A DNA stretch of 64,000 bases. Origin: a virus. Each line of letters begins with the position of its first letter. The first letter of the stretch is position 1. The stretch lies in the IMG/VR virus record IMGVR_UViG_3300036886_000363, positions 19,437 to 83,436 of that record. One strand, 5' to 3'. Shown one piece after another: positions 46,979 through 56,196 of the stretch. A program made the translations under genes and the position numbers. The notes under the pieces are model-generated. The model saw nothing but the letters and a program-made list of their open reading frames with translations, was not told the origin of the DNA and did not search any database.

Positions 46979-48118
46979 ATGTTATCATCGGAAGTAAACA
47001 TAGTCAATGGAAGAGTGGTCTCGACGAGAGATGCTGGCATCTCATTTTCGATAGTTGAAGGTATTATTAAACATCATGCTCAATATGAGTGGAAAAGAAA
47101 TATTACCACTTCTGAAGCTAAAAAGATATATGAAAATGTTTCACCCTTCACTGAAGAAAATGTCGTCGCATATCTTAAACGCCATTATTATGAAAAAGAC
47201 ACCGCCGACAAATCCATTTCCTGCCCGGAATGCCAAACGCTTCTTTCAACATTGAAGCATGGGGAGATCAACAATCACATCGACGATCATATCCGCAATC
47301 TTTATAACAAGGCAGCACTCGGAGATAAGGTTACCCAGAAGATCATCAATCTGGAGAGGGCTCGCAAGAATTCGATTTATGATTCGACGGCTACAGAGGG
47401 CAAGTTTTATGTCAAGAAAATAGAGGGAACCAGTCTGTACGGTGTTTTTGAGGAAGGTCGTCCCAATCCCTTAATTCGCTTAGAGAACAAAGAAGAAGCT
47501 GAACGAAAAGCCAAAAGGATGAGAGAAGTGAGAAGAGATTCCAGAGATGCTCCCCGCTGCCAGACAAAAGATATCGGCTTTGGAGGGAAGGGTTATCAAT
47601 GCAGTATCTGCGGAGCGACAGATAGTGTCGCCGGGCATATCAAGCATGTCAAAGATGATGTTCTATATAGTGAGGGCAAGACGAAAATAAGCAAACATGA
47701 AGATGGGAAATATACAGTCGTTAAGGAAGGCAAGTATGTCGGAGAGTATTCTTCTTACGAAGAAGCATTGAAGCATGTCAAGGATGCAGGAGTAATTGGG
47801 ATAGGTTCTCAAGTGAGAGTGAATGCAGGACATCACAAAAATGAATTGGCAAAGATTATTTCCATGGGAGAAGACGGGAACAATTATAGAGTAGAATTTC
47901 CCAATGGGGTTAAAGCCATAGTTTTTCCGATGGATATTACATTGGCCAATGATGCCAAAGATGATGAAGAAGATGTTTTCACAGAGGATCCCCTGACAGG
48001 AGGATCAAGTGAAGAAGCAATTTCTCATAATATAGCTGAAATGGTTAAAGCTGGTCATCCTCAGAAACAGGCAATAGCCGCAGCAATGAAAAAAGCGGGG
48101 AAGAGCAATCAGAGTTAG
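46979..48118 (+). CDS. Virion-region protein with zinc sites and tag-like start, 379 aa
   Basis: Starts MLSSEVNIVNGRVVSTRDAG, ending in the TRDA(G) shared with tagged proteins. Contains SCPECQTLLSTLKHGEINNHIDDH and YQCSICGATDSVAGHIKH (C2H2-like zinc sites) and a C-terminus AISHNIAEMVKAGHPQKQAI typical of many phage proteins. Several RDA sites inside (SRDA) may be protease sites. Function unknown. Confidence 0.6.
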   Translation: MLSSEVNIVNGRVVSTRDAGISFSIVEGIIKHHAQYEWKRNITTSEAKKIYENVSPFTEENVVAYLKRHYYEKDTADKSISCPECQTLLSTLKHGEINNHIDDHIRNLYNKAALGDKVTQKIINLERARKNSIYDSTATEGKFYVKKIEGTSLYGVFEEGRPNPLIRLENKEEAERKAKRMREVRRDSRDAPRCQTKDIGFGGKGYQCSICGATDSVAGHIKHVKDDVLYSEGKTKISKHEDGKYTVVKEGKYVGEYSSYEEALKHVKDAGVIGIGSQVRVNAGHHKNELAKIISMGEDGNNYRVEFPNGVKAIVFPMDITLANDAKDDEEDVFTEDPLTGGSSEEAISHNIAEMVKAGHPQKQAIAAAMKKAGKSNQS

Positions 48119-48793
48119 TTAAGGAGACTTATGAAAAGATTTCCATCTGAATTTTCCAGTTTTTGTTTTCCAATGGATTTCATCATGACAATTAGGACAA
48201 AGAATCTGAAGATTTGTCCTAATATTATTTTCATGATTCATATCTTTGTGATGTCTTTCAAGGATGTCAGGAATTTTATTATATCCACATTTTTCGCATT
48301 TTTTAAACTCTTTTCTATTAATGGTTTCAGAAGGTCTCGTTTTGTATTGATGATTTCTGTAACGATAATTAGCTCCACATTCGCGAGAGCAATGCTTTCT
48401 CTTTTTGTAGGGAGAATGAAGGAATGTTTTGCCACATTGCAGGCAGGCACTTTCTACTTGTTTCTTTTTTGTCCAGATCGATTTGCATTTATGAGAACAA
48501 GTTTTTCGAGGATTTGCAGAAGGAACAGTTTTAAATTCTTTGTCGCAAACAGGACATTTAATAAAGAATGCGGTTTTGATAATTCCTTTGGCCCAACCAA
48601 AAGTAGATTTTGCACATTTTGCAGAGCAATGTTGAGAGCTTTTTCTAAATACTTTTCCACAAGTAGGGCATTTCTTTTCAAACACTTTTCTTTTCTTGAA
48701 TCCAGCACATTTTTTGGAGCAGCAAGTTCTTTCTGGATGTTTGTTGGCCAGAAAATTTTTCGAACAAATAGGGCATGTTTTGATTTTATCCAT
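48119..48793 (-). CDS. HNH endonuclease with multiple zinc fingers, antisense to the virion operon
   Basis: 224 residues on the opposite strand from all neighbours. Five or more Cys pairs (CPICSKNF, CPTCGKVF, CPVCDKEF, CLQCGKTF) and an HNH end: CEKCGYNKIPDILERHH and NLQILCPNCHDEIH. AT-rich. It fits exactly between two virion genes, as a free-standing homing endonuclease would. Confidence 0.9.
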   Translation of the reverse strand: MDKIKTCPICSKNFLANKHPERTCCSKKCAGFKKRKVFEKKCPTCGKVFRKSSQHCSAKCAKSTFGWAKGIIKTAFFIKCPVCDKEFKTVPSANPRKTCSHKCKSIWTKKKQVESACLQCGKTFLHSPYKKRKHCSRECGANYRYRNHQYKTRPSETINRKEFKKCEKCGYNKIPDILERHHKDMNHENNIRTNLQILCPNCHDEIHWKTKTGKFRWKSFHKSP

Positions 48794-48836
48794 GCCCCTT
48801 TATATCATATAGCTTAGAAGATATCAAGGATTAACG

Positions 48837-50348
48837 ATGCCCGATAAATTTCGGTTTTATATTGAAGAGCAGCTCTCTGAGAATATTGGTAGGACTCCAG
48901 AGGGGTTTCTAATTTGCAAGGATGTCCCGATCACGAGGATCGGAGAGTTCCTTTATAAGGAATCTGAAGTCCCTGTTCAAGCAGGGGCAGATGGTCTTGT
49001 TCGTATACAAAGAGACGAGCCCGATGTTTTTGCAGAAGATACAATCAAATCGTTTGAAGGGAAGCCGGTTACAATCGATCATCCCGATCAGGCGGTTACT
49101 CCTGACAATTGGTCTGATCTTGCAGTAGGGCATGCGAGCAATGTCCGTCGGGGAGATGGAGTCCAGGCCGATTTGCTTTTGGCTGATCTTACGATCACGA
49201 CAGCAAAGGCAATAGAGCTTATTGAGGCAGGGTTGAGGGAAATTAGTTGTGGATATGATGCCAACTATGAACAGATCAGTGAGGGTTATGGTCGGCAGAA
49301 GGACATAGTGGGAAATCATGTGGCTCTCGTTATGAAAGGGAGAGCAGGGGCAAGGTGTGCAATCGCAGATAAGGAATGTACCAACTGCGGAACTTGTAAT
49401 TGTCAAAACAAAAATGTGGGTAAGGAGGTAGATATGAAGAAATCTGTAGTGGACAAGCTCAAGAGCATCAAGCGTTTTCTCGATAGTATCAAGGATGCTG
49501 ATCTTGAGGAGACTGAGGAAGAGAAGAAGAAAAAGGCAAAAGATGCCGAAGAGCTTCCGAAGAAACTTCAGGATATCAAGGACAAGCATGCATCATGGTA
49601 CAAAGATGTCGAATCCGGGAAACTGGATGTCTCTAAACTTCCTATTGAGCTGAAAGAAATTAAAGATGAAGTCGAAGGCTCAAGCAAGAAAGATGAAAAA
49701 GAGACAGAGAGGGCCAAAGAAGCCAAGGATGCCGATGAGGAACAGAAGAAGAAGGATGAGGAAGCCGCAAAGATCAAGGCGTCAGACAAGAAGTTCAGAG
49801 ATCAGGAAGGAAAGATCACTGGGCTTGTCGGGAAGGTTAAGGAGCTTGTCGGCCTCATGGAAGAGCTGGCTGAGAATGACGATGAGGCGGAGGAAGCTCT
49901 GGACAAGAAAATGAGAGATGCCGAAGAGGCGGAGAAGGAGAAAGAGGAAGAGAAGGCTTTTTCCGAGAAGAAAAAGGCAGAGGATGCCTGGCCCGATTTG
50001 GTTCATCGCGTTGAAGTTCTCAATCCCGGCATGCGGATTCAAGTTCCTACAAAGGATCATGCGAAGATCATCCGGCAGATCAAGCTCAACGCTCTCAAAG
50101 GCGCCTACACAAGAGATGAAGACAAACCGACAATCGAAATCTTTGTCAAGGGCGGCCTCGTCGATAAACTCACAAATGACGGATTGGATGCAGCTTTCAT
50201 CGGTGCTTCCGAGTTGATAGCGAGGGGCAGAAATGGCGGGATTCAGAGATCGTCAATGGCCACCCAGGATTTTGCAGCGGCAAATACGGTCAGAGCAATC
50301 AACGAGAAGAATAAGGCTTTTTACGCGGCGAAGACTAAAGTCGCGTAG
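48837..50348 (+). CDS. Prohead protease (DUF2213-like) with C-terminal scaffold
   Basis: Residues 1-180: ICKDVPITRIGEFLYK, FEGKPVTIDHPDQAVTPDNW and GNHVALVMKGRAGARC, the DUF2213 protease pattern with catalytic His (IDHP) and a later His (GNHVAL). Then about 220 residues of Lys/Glu coiled coil, as expected for an internal scaffold, and a C-terminal VHRVEVLNPGM segment. Fusion of protease and scaffold is common just before the capsid gene. Confidence 0.82.
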   Translation: MPDKFRFYIEEQLSENIGRTPEGFLICKDVPITRIGEFLYKESEVPVQAGADGLVRIQRDEPDVFAEDTIKSFEGKPVTIDHPDQAVTPDNWSDLAVGHASNVRRGDGVQADLLLADLTITTAKAIELIEAGLREISCGYDANYEQISEGYGRQKDIVGNHVALVMKGRAGARCAIADKECTNCGTCNCQNKNVGKEVDMKKSVVDKLKSIKRFLDSIKDADLEETEEEKKKKAKDAEELPKKLQDIKDKHASWYKDVESGKLDVSKLPIELKEIKDEVEGSSKKDEKETERAKEAKDADEEQKKKDEEAAKIKASDKKFRDQEGKITGLVGKVKELVGLMEELAENDDEAEEALDKKMRDAEEAEKEKEEEKAFSEKKKAEDAWPDLVHRVEVLNPGMRIQVPTKDHAKIIRQIKLNALKGAYTRDEDKPTIEIFVKGGLVDKLTNDGLDAAFIGASELIARGRNGGIQRSSMATQDFAAANTVRAINEKNKAFYAAKTKVA

Positions 50349-50394
50349 TTAGATCAACAAAAAATTAAACTTCTATTGAAGGAGGAATGAGATT

Positions 50395-51066
50395 ATGGAA
50401 CTTTTCAAAAAGTACAAAATGTTTTTCATGGTTGCGTTTATTCTTCTGATGACCGCAATCCTTTATCTGGTCACAGGGGATATCAGCCCTGTCCTTGCTT
50501 CTCCGGTTGTTATCGGATTGGCTTATAGCAACACTTTCCTTTACAGAATGCCCTCAGGAATCGCCGGCGATCTCACCCGTAAGGAATGGGCGGTTGTCGA
50601 GTCGGGGATCTATGATTCAAATTATCCGTGTTTACTTTATGGGATTCTCATCAAGTATGTCTCTGGTAAAGTCCGGCCGATAGCTGCCGCAGATGTTATT
50701 GCATCTGTTCAGCAGGGATTTTTGGTTAGGACTTACCCTCTGCAAGATCCGATGGGCACGACACAGGCTGCTGAAGCTCCCGGTGGCAGTATTGCTCCTA
50801 ATTTGACACTTGCCGCAAGCATTCTCAAGAGTGGATATATGACTGTCCAGCTTGGCAATACAGGCGGTACCGTATATCAGGGACTTACCGCTTATGCAAA
50901 CATCGCAAAGGGCGATCAGGTTTATTGCAGGAAGACCGTAAATGGAGCAGGTCTTGCCGGAGATTTGGAAGCAGGATCGGTTACAGGCAATGAAGCAATC
51001 ACCAACTGCTTCTTCCTCGGCCCGGCAGATTCAAACGGAAATACTGAGATCGCTTTTAACGTTTAA
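50395..51066 (+). CDS. Capsid cement-like protein with an N-terminal membrane segment
   Basis: From residue 40: SNTFLYRMPSGIAGDLTRKE, VESGIYDSNYPCLLYGI and ADVIASVQQGFLVRTYPLQD, a pattern of structural cement (decoration) proteins encoded beside this type of capsid protein. Unusually, residues 1-36 form a signal-like or transmembrane segment (MFFMVAFILLMTAILYLV ... VLAS). AAGGAGG precedes the ATG. Confidence 0.72.
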   Translation: MELFKKYKMFFMVAFILLMTAILYLVTGDISPVLASPVVIGLAYSNTFLYRMPSGIAGDLTRKEWAVVESGIYDSNYPCLLYGILIKYVSGKVRPIAAADVIASVQQGFLVRTYPLQDPMGTTQAAEAPGGSIAPNLTLAASILKSGYMTVQLGNTGGTVYQGLTAYANIAKGDQVYCRKTVNGAGLAGDLEAGSVTGNEAITNCFFLGPADSNGNTEIAFNV

Positions 51067-51107
51067 TTAATTAACCCATCAAATAAGTATTGAAGGAGGA
51101 TACGAGT

Positions 51108-52079
51108 ATGACTTACGATAAGATGACAATTGACTCAACCGGCGCCTTTCTTGTCGGAGAGCTTGAGAGATTGGATCAGAAACTTCATGAACCCCTTGTT
51201 GCCGTGACATGGGGGCGTGATATTGATTTGAGAGAAGATGTTTCGATAGCGGATGAAGCATCGAGTTACACAAACAGTACCTTCGCGGCAGTGGGCGGTA
51301 TTTCACCGAAGGGCAAGAACTTCATTGGCAAGAATGCCAATGCGATCCCGGGCATCGGGCTCGATATCGGGAAAACGGTCAGTCCCTTGTATTTGTGGGG
51401 AACTGAGATTTCCTATTCGATCCCCGAATTGCTTTCCGCCCAGCAGCTCAGCCGTCCTGTCGACGAACAGAAGTTTGCCGGTATGCAGTTGAAGTGGCAG
51501 ATGGATATTGACGAGATGGTGTACATCGGCGATACCGATTTTGTCAAATATGGTTTGATTAACTCCACAGCAGTAAGTGGTGGTTTTGTCGCGGCAGGTG
51601 CTGCTCTGTCTACGACATGGGTAAAAAAGACCCCTGCAGAGATTCTCTACGATGTCAATGCCCTGTTGAACTCCTGCTGGCAGGCAGCGGGCTTTGCAGT
51701 ATGCCCGAGCAAGCTGCTTCTGCCTCCGGCTCAGTTCTCTTATATTACTTCGCAGGTTGTGTCTACTGCCGGTAATATTTCGATTCTGAAATTCCTTGCA
51801 GAGAACTGCATTTCCAACTCGGTCAACGGCAGGCCTCTCGACATTCAGCCCCTCAAGTGGGCAACTGGTCGTGGCGTCGCCGCAGGATCTCCCCTGACTG
51901 CAACTGATCGTATGGTCTGCTATACACAGGACAAGATCAGGGTTAGATTCCCGTTGGTGCCTCTGCAGAGAACTCCTCTGGAATATCGGTCGATCTATCA
52001 CTTGACGACTTATTTCGGCCGCCTTGGAGTCCTCGAAGTGGTGTATCCAGAAACTTTGTATTTTGGCGACGGCATTTAA
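51108..52079 (+). CDS. Major capsid protein (DUF2184 family), 323 aa
   Basis: ATG 51108 after GAAGGAGGATACG. DIDLREDVSIADEASSYT, GIGLDIGKTVSPLYLWGTEI and DEMVYIGDTDFVKYGLINS match the HK97-fold DUF2184 capsid family, ending with RTPLEYRSIYHLTTYFGRLG. Flanked by protease/scaffold, cement and neck genes, the classic order. Confidence 0.9.
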   Translation: MTYDKMTIDSTGAFLVGELERLDQKLHEPLVAVTWGRDIDLREDVSIADEASSYTNSTFAAVGGISPKGKNFIGKNANAIPGIGLDIGKTVSPLYLWGTEISYSIPELLSAQQLSRPVDEQKFAGMQLKWQMDIDEMVYIGDTDFVKYGLINSTAVSGGFVAAGAALSTTWVKKTPAEILYDVNALLNSCWQAAGFAVCPSKLLLPPAQFSYITSQVVSTAGNISILKFLAENCISNSVNGRPLDIQPLKWATGRGVAAGSPLTATDRMVCYTQDKIRVRFPLVPLQRTPLEYRSIYHLTTYFGRLGVLEVVYPETLYFGDGI

Positions 52080-52128
52080 CAAGTAAGCAGTACGCTGCTG
52101 AATAGCATAATTAAAAGGAGAAATAATT

Positions 52129-52845
52129 ATGTCCCCGCGAGTTACATTAAAAAGATCATTTGATTTTGAGTTCGGATCAGGGAAGCCCCCGACACCTGCC
52201 GGGAATCATTCCTTTACCGAAGAACAGATGAAACATATAGCAGTACCGGGACTCATAGCTGCCGGAGATTTGGTTATTGAAGACCCTTCGGCAGCTCCCA
52301 AACCATTAGTTTATCCAGGCCCAGTCCCGGGATCTCAAGGCAACTTGATGAATTATGAATCGAGGAGGATTCTTTTCAAGGAAGGCGGCGGGACGGAAGT
52401 AATTGTTGATAAGACAGAGAATCTTCTTGCCAAGAAAGAACTTGCATCGGCTCCCATTCCCCCTGCAGTTGCGGGAACGGAAGGTCCTACAAAACCGGAT
52501 TTCAAGAGAGATTTTGAGGAGCCGATCAATGAAGATATCACTGATAAAAAAGAAGAAAAGATTGTTGTTGATCCTGCCTCTCAAAATGGCCAAACTTCTC
52601 TCAAAAAGGAAGTTGGCGAAAAGGTCGAAGATGGATCTGCGCCCGCGGCCACCTCTGTTGAGGAATCTGGCCTTCAAAATGTTGAAGGGGATGCAACTGA
52701 AGGTAAGGGAGATGAGACAGATAAAACTGGCGATCTCTCTGAATCAATAGAGACAGAAGAAGAGAAAACCAAGAAGGCAGCTGAAGCCGGTAAAGAAAAT
52801 GTGGAAAGTAAAGAGCAAGCTCCTGTGAGAAGGAAGAGAGAATGA
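52129..52845 (+). CDS. Head-associated acidic protein, 238 aa
   Basis: N-terminal ordered part (SFTEEQMKHIAVPGLIAAGD), then PDFKRDFEEPIN, a motif shared with the portal N-terminus, and a long acidic, disordered tail. Probably a head-completion, scaffold-like or decoration component. Confidence 0.6.
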   Translation: MSPRVTLKRSFDFEFGSGKPPTPAGNHSFTEEQMKHIAVPGLIAAGDLVIEDPSAAPKPLVYPGPVPGSQGNLMNYESRRILFKEGGGTEVIVDKTENLLAKKELASAPIPPAVAGTEGPTKPDFKRDFEEPINEDITDKKEEKIVVDPASQNGQTSLKKEVGEKVEDGSAPAATSVEESGLQNVEGDATEGKGDETDKTGDLSESIETEEEKTKKAAEAGKENVESKEQAPVRRKRE

Positions 52846-53231
52846 TAATTACCGCCGATCAGTTCAGGACAGATTTTCCGGAGTTTGCCAGTACGACAAA
52901 ATTCCCTGACGGGTGGATTGACTTCTGGGCAAAGTTTGCGGACAATTTACTTCCCGCAAATCGCTGGGGCAATCTGTTGGAAATGGGATCAGAATTGCTC
53001 ATTGCCCATAATGTCACTCTTCAGAGGATGGATATGGATTCAGCAAATGCTGGGCAGGCTCCCGGGACTGGCGATGGTCTTGCCAGCAATCAGGGTGCCG
53101 GATCGGTCTCATTAGGCATCGACACTCAAGCGACAATCGAGGATACGGGCGGCAATTATAATGCGACGATGTATGGAGTCCGATTTTTAAGGATGGCTCG
53201 TATCGTCGGTATAGGAGGCCTTCAGCTTTAA
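52842..53231 (+). CDS. Head-tail connector (DUF4054-like), 129 aa
   Basis: FRTDFPEFASTTKFPDGWID, LLEMGSELLIAHNVTL and GGNYNATMYGVRFLRMARI match the DUF4054 adaptor proteins that follow the capsid gene. ATGA overlap at the start. Confidence 0.8.
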   Translation: MIITADQFRTDFPEFASTTKFPDGWIDFWAKFADNLLPANRWGNLLEMGSELLIAHNVTLQRMDMDSANAGQAPGTGDGLASNQGAGSVSLGIDTQATIEDTGGNYNATMYGVRFLRMARIVGIGGLQL

Positions 53232-53809
53232 TGCTTTCCTTCAATGCAAGAATGCAGGTGGTCGTGGACAATGCAAATAAGGTTATCCAGGATCTTTTGG
53301 ATCTTTCAAAAAAGCAGGTTCTTGTTGGAGTCCCAGAAGAGAAGGATCCACGGACAGTAAAAGAGCCTTCGAAAATTGGGAATGCAGCTCTCGCTTATAT
53401 CCATGAGAATGGATCTCCAGTCAGGGGAATCCCTCCGAGACCTTTCATTGATCCGGGGATTAAGAATGCTCAGGAAAATATAAATGCCGAGTTGTTAGAA
53501 GTGGCAATGGCACAGCTTGATGGCGATCAAGAAAAATCAGACTTGCATTTGAATCGTGCGGGATTAATTGCCGCAAGCTCTATAAAAAGAGTTCTTAATG
53601 AGGGAGAAGGATTTGCTCCGTTGAAAAGATCGACAAAATTAGCTCGATTAAGGAGACGGAAGGCAATGAGAAACAAACCCGATGAAGAGAGGGAAGCGGT
53701 CATGGAGAGTATGCACCCATTAGTTGATACGGGTCAACTCAGAAATAGCATTAGTTTTTCCATCGGAAGTAAGGATTCAATTTCATATGTAGTGGCGGAT
53801 AAAAAATGA
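53231..53809 (+). CDS. Neck / tail completion protein, gp10-like, 192 aa
   Basis: QVLVGVPEEKDPR, AALAYIHENGSPVRGIPPRP and PLVDTGQLRNSISF are typical of HK97-gp10-like completion proteins (virion morphogenesis). Position between connector and tail terminator fits. Confidence 0.75.
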   Translation: MLSFNARMQVVVDNANKVIQDLLDLSKKQVLVGVPEEKDPRTVKEPSKIGNAALAYIHENGSPVRGIPPRPFIDPGIKNAQENINAELLEVAMAQLDGDQEKSDLHLNRAGLIAASSIKRVLNEGEGFAPLKRSTKLARLRRRKAMRNKPDEEREAVMESMHPLVDTGQLRNSISFSIGSKDSISYVVADKK

Positions 53810-54177
53810 TTAATCTTGCAAGAGTAGTAATGTCGCCGGGCCTCAATAATCAGGAACTAACTGTTTTTAGAAGCAATGGCAGTTATGTTGCCGGAAGATG
53901 GGTCGAGGAAACTCAGTTTTCTGTGACATTGGAAATCAGATGCATTGCATATCCGTCAACAGCAAAAGAGCTGGAGATGGTCCCGGAAGGAGATAGAGTT
54001 ACAGGGGCAATGACCTTTCTCACAACCGATCCTCTTTATATTACACAAGGCCCTCCTGATTCTCGGATTTCGGATAAGATCCAGTGGAGAGAAGAGTTGT
54101 ATAAAATCATCTCTGTTCTCCCATGGGCTGATTACGGATATTATATGTCTATTGGAGAAAGAGTCGCTGGTGATTAA
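53806..54177 (+). CDS. Head-closure-type neck protein, 123 aa
   Basis: Begins MINLARVVMSPGLNNQELTV; beta-rich, ends IISVLPWADYGYYMSIGERV. Assigned by position in the conserved neck order and size; no motif is decisive. Confidence 0.55.
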   Translation: MINLARVVMSPGLNNQELTVFRSNGSYVAGRWVEETQFSVTLEIRCIAYPSTAKELEMVPEGDRVTGAMTFLTTDPLYITQGPPDSRISDKIQWREELYKIISVLPWADYGYYMSIGERVAGD

Positions 54178-54729
54178 ATGGAACTCAAAGATTTAGAAAA
54201 TTTGTTCCAATCTGTGATCGCAGGAATCACCGGACTTGATCCTGTTTCCGGGGTTCGCATATCATGGCCTACAGATGGAGCGCCGGCATGGGGAAATCAA
54301 GACAATGTTATTTTTATCAGGGTGACAGAAGACGATGAACCGATTAATAAGCAGAAGGATGAATCAATCGACAATACTCCAGACGGAACAGCTCTTGTCC
54401 AGACGATTACTTTCAACAGGGTTGATAAATTGGCATTAGTAATATATGGCCCTGACAGCTGGAAAAATGCCCAGAAAATTAGGACACAAATGTTTTACCA
54501 ATCAGTACATGATCTGCTCGCATTGCAAGGTATTTATTTGGTCACAGATATTGCAGCTCCTGTTCGATTCCCAGAGGTATGGAGCAAGAAGTGGTGGGAG
54601 CGGGTAGATTTGTCCATAAGGTTTAATGAACAGATAATTGACACTTTAATCACTCCTTATATTACGAGTGGTGAAGTTATCGTCGAAACAGACGATGGAG
54701 TAGTCCGCGCCGATATTACGGCGACATAG
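54178..54729 (+). CDS. Neck/tail terminator protein (LIC_12616-like), 183 aa
   Basis: ELKDLENLFQSVIAGITGLD, then VRISWPTDGAPAWGNQDNVI and RVDLSIRFNEQI, the pattern of gp12-like neck terminators in phages with DUF3383 sheaths. Directly precedes the sheath gene. Confidence 0.7.
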   Translation: MELKDLENLFQSVIAGITGLDPVSGVRISWPTDGAPAWGNQDNVIFIRVTEDDEPINKQKDESIDNTPDGTALVQTITFNRVDKLALVIYGPDSWKNAQKIRTQMFYQSVHDLLALQGIYLVTDIAAPVRFPEVWSKKWWERVDLSIRFNEQIIDTLITPYITSGEVIVETDDGVVRADITAT

Positions 54730-54738
54730 GAGGATATT

Positions 54739-56169
54739 ATGACAGTAAATCCAGCAACCCTTTCTTTAAATTCGATAGTAAATGTTGTTGTCAATGTAAC
54801 TCCTCAGGCCGCCCCCAGAAGTACTTTCAATCAGCTTCTAATTCTGGGCAACTCTGGGAGAATACCTCAGTCGATGAGAATCATGCAGGTCGATCAGAAT
54901 TTTGCGACTGAGATGATCGCACAAGGATTTCTTACAAGTGATCCTGAGTATATTGCTGCATCTCTATATTTTGGATCGGTTCCCGCACCGACATCCGGAT
55001 ATATAGGAATGATGGATCCGACAGCGATTCAATCTGTGATACCTCATCTTGGAGCTATTGGAAACAATTATGCTCTGGGAGATATTATCACAGTTGTCCA
55101 AACTGGAGGATCGGGAGCGCAGTTCACAGTCACAGGTATTACTTCAAGTCCGGCAGGGGCAGTCACCGGATTGACAAAAATCAATGGATCACAGGGAACC
55201 GGATATACTGCAGGGTCAAATCTTTCGACGACGACCACCGGATCCGGGTCAGGCCTCAAAGTAGACATTACGGCGCTTGGAGAATCTTGTCTCGACGCCC
55301 TTCAAGTTTTACGACAGATCAATATTCAATGGTATGTCGCGGTGGCGTTAACTGCCGTTGATGCCGATCACGAAGCCATTGCTCTTTGGGTTCAGTCCTG
55401 CCAACCTCCTTCAGTCTATGCGTATTCAACTTCTGAGGCAGCGGTCCTTTCGGGCTCCCTGATTGGATCTCCTCCGACAGAGAGTATAGGAGCTTATTTA
55501 AAGGCTTTGAGTTATGGAAGAGTCGTCGGGCAGTATTCGACTCTTCAGGCCGGACAAAATCCTTATGTCGCATATGCGATCTGTGCAATTCTCGGATATG
55601 CCATGGGGCAGAATACAGGCCTCATCAACTCTGCCTATAGTTTAAAATTTAAGGGCGAAGTTGGAATCGCAACAGAGCCGTTGACCCTCACGCAGATTGC
55701 CAACATTGAAGGCGCCAATGTCAACCTGTATCTCAGCTATGGAAATTTCTACAATTGGTTTGAGCAAGGTGTCATGGCAAACGGGACTTTCTTCGATCAG
55801 GTCATCAACCGGGATATGCTCGTTAATGATATCCAACTCAATCTGGCAACACTTCTTAATGGGACTCCGAAAATCCCGCAGACAGATCCCGGGCAGACTC
55901 AACTCATTCATGCAGTCAATCAGGCTGCTCAGAAAGCAGTTGATAGAGGATATCTTGCTCCCGGGGTGTTTAATCCATTGAATGGATTGCCCTTGCTGAG
56001 TCTAAATCCGGGAGAGGCGATGCCTCTCGGATATACGGCCATGTCAGCTCCGTATTCTACCCAGTTGTCTGCAGACAGAATCGCAAGAAAGGCAATGCCA
56101 ATCTATCTTGTGATCCATGAGGCAGGAGCAGTCCATAGTGTTACGGTGCAGGTAAATGTCCAAATCTAA
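54739..56169 (+). CDS. Contractile tail sheath (DUF3383-like), 476 aa
   Basis: LNSIVNVVVNVTPQAAPRST and FNQLLILGNSGRIP match the N-terminus of DUF3383 sheath proteins; the C-terminal half has QINIQWYVAVALTAVDADHE and YTAMSAPYSTQLSADRIARK. A small Gly/Thr-rich inserted domain (about residues 110-175: GDIITVVQTGGSGAQFTVTG) decorates it. This marks the phage as a myovirus. Confidence 0.87.
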   Translation: MTVNPATLSLNSIVNVVVNVTPQAAPRSTFNQLLILGNSGRIPQSMRIMQVDQNFATEMIAQGFLTSDPEYIAASLYFGSVPAPTSGYIGMMDPTAIQSVIPHLGAIGNNYALGDIITVVQTGGSGAQFTVTGITSSPAGAVTGLTKINGSQGTGYTAGSNLSTTTTGSGSGLKVDITALGESCLDALQVLRQINIQWYVAVALTAVDADHEAIALWVQSCQPPSVYAYSTSEAAVLSGSLIGSPPTESIGAYLKALSYGRVVGQYSTLQAGQNPYVAYAICAILGYAMGQNTGLINSAYSLKFKGEVGIATEPLTLTQIANIEGANVNLYLSYGNFYNWFEQGVMANGTFFDQVINRDMLVNDIQLNLATLLNGTPKIPQTDPGQTQLIHAVNQAAQKAVDRGYLAPGVFNPLNGLPLLSLNPGEAMPLGYTAMSAPYSTQLSADRIARKAMPIYLVIHEAGAVHSVTVQVNVQI

Positions 56170-56196
56170 TGGATAAAAAGACGGAGGAAATTGAAT

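Noticed and set aside
48131-48817. 228-codon plus-strand ORF opposite the HNH gene
   Set aside because: The minus strand encodes clear zinc fingers and HNH; the plus-strand protein is Phe/Ser-rich shadow sequence.
50440-50460. CTGATGA string as a hammerhead core on the plus strand
   Set aside because: It encodes part of the membrane segment of the cement-like protein and has no GAAA or paired stems nearby.
51303-52082. 259-codon ORF antisense to the capsid gene
   Set aside because: Shadow of a strongly coding gene on the other strand; no ribosome site and an implausible protein.
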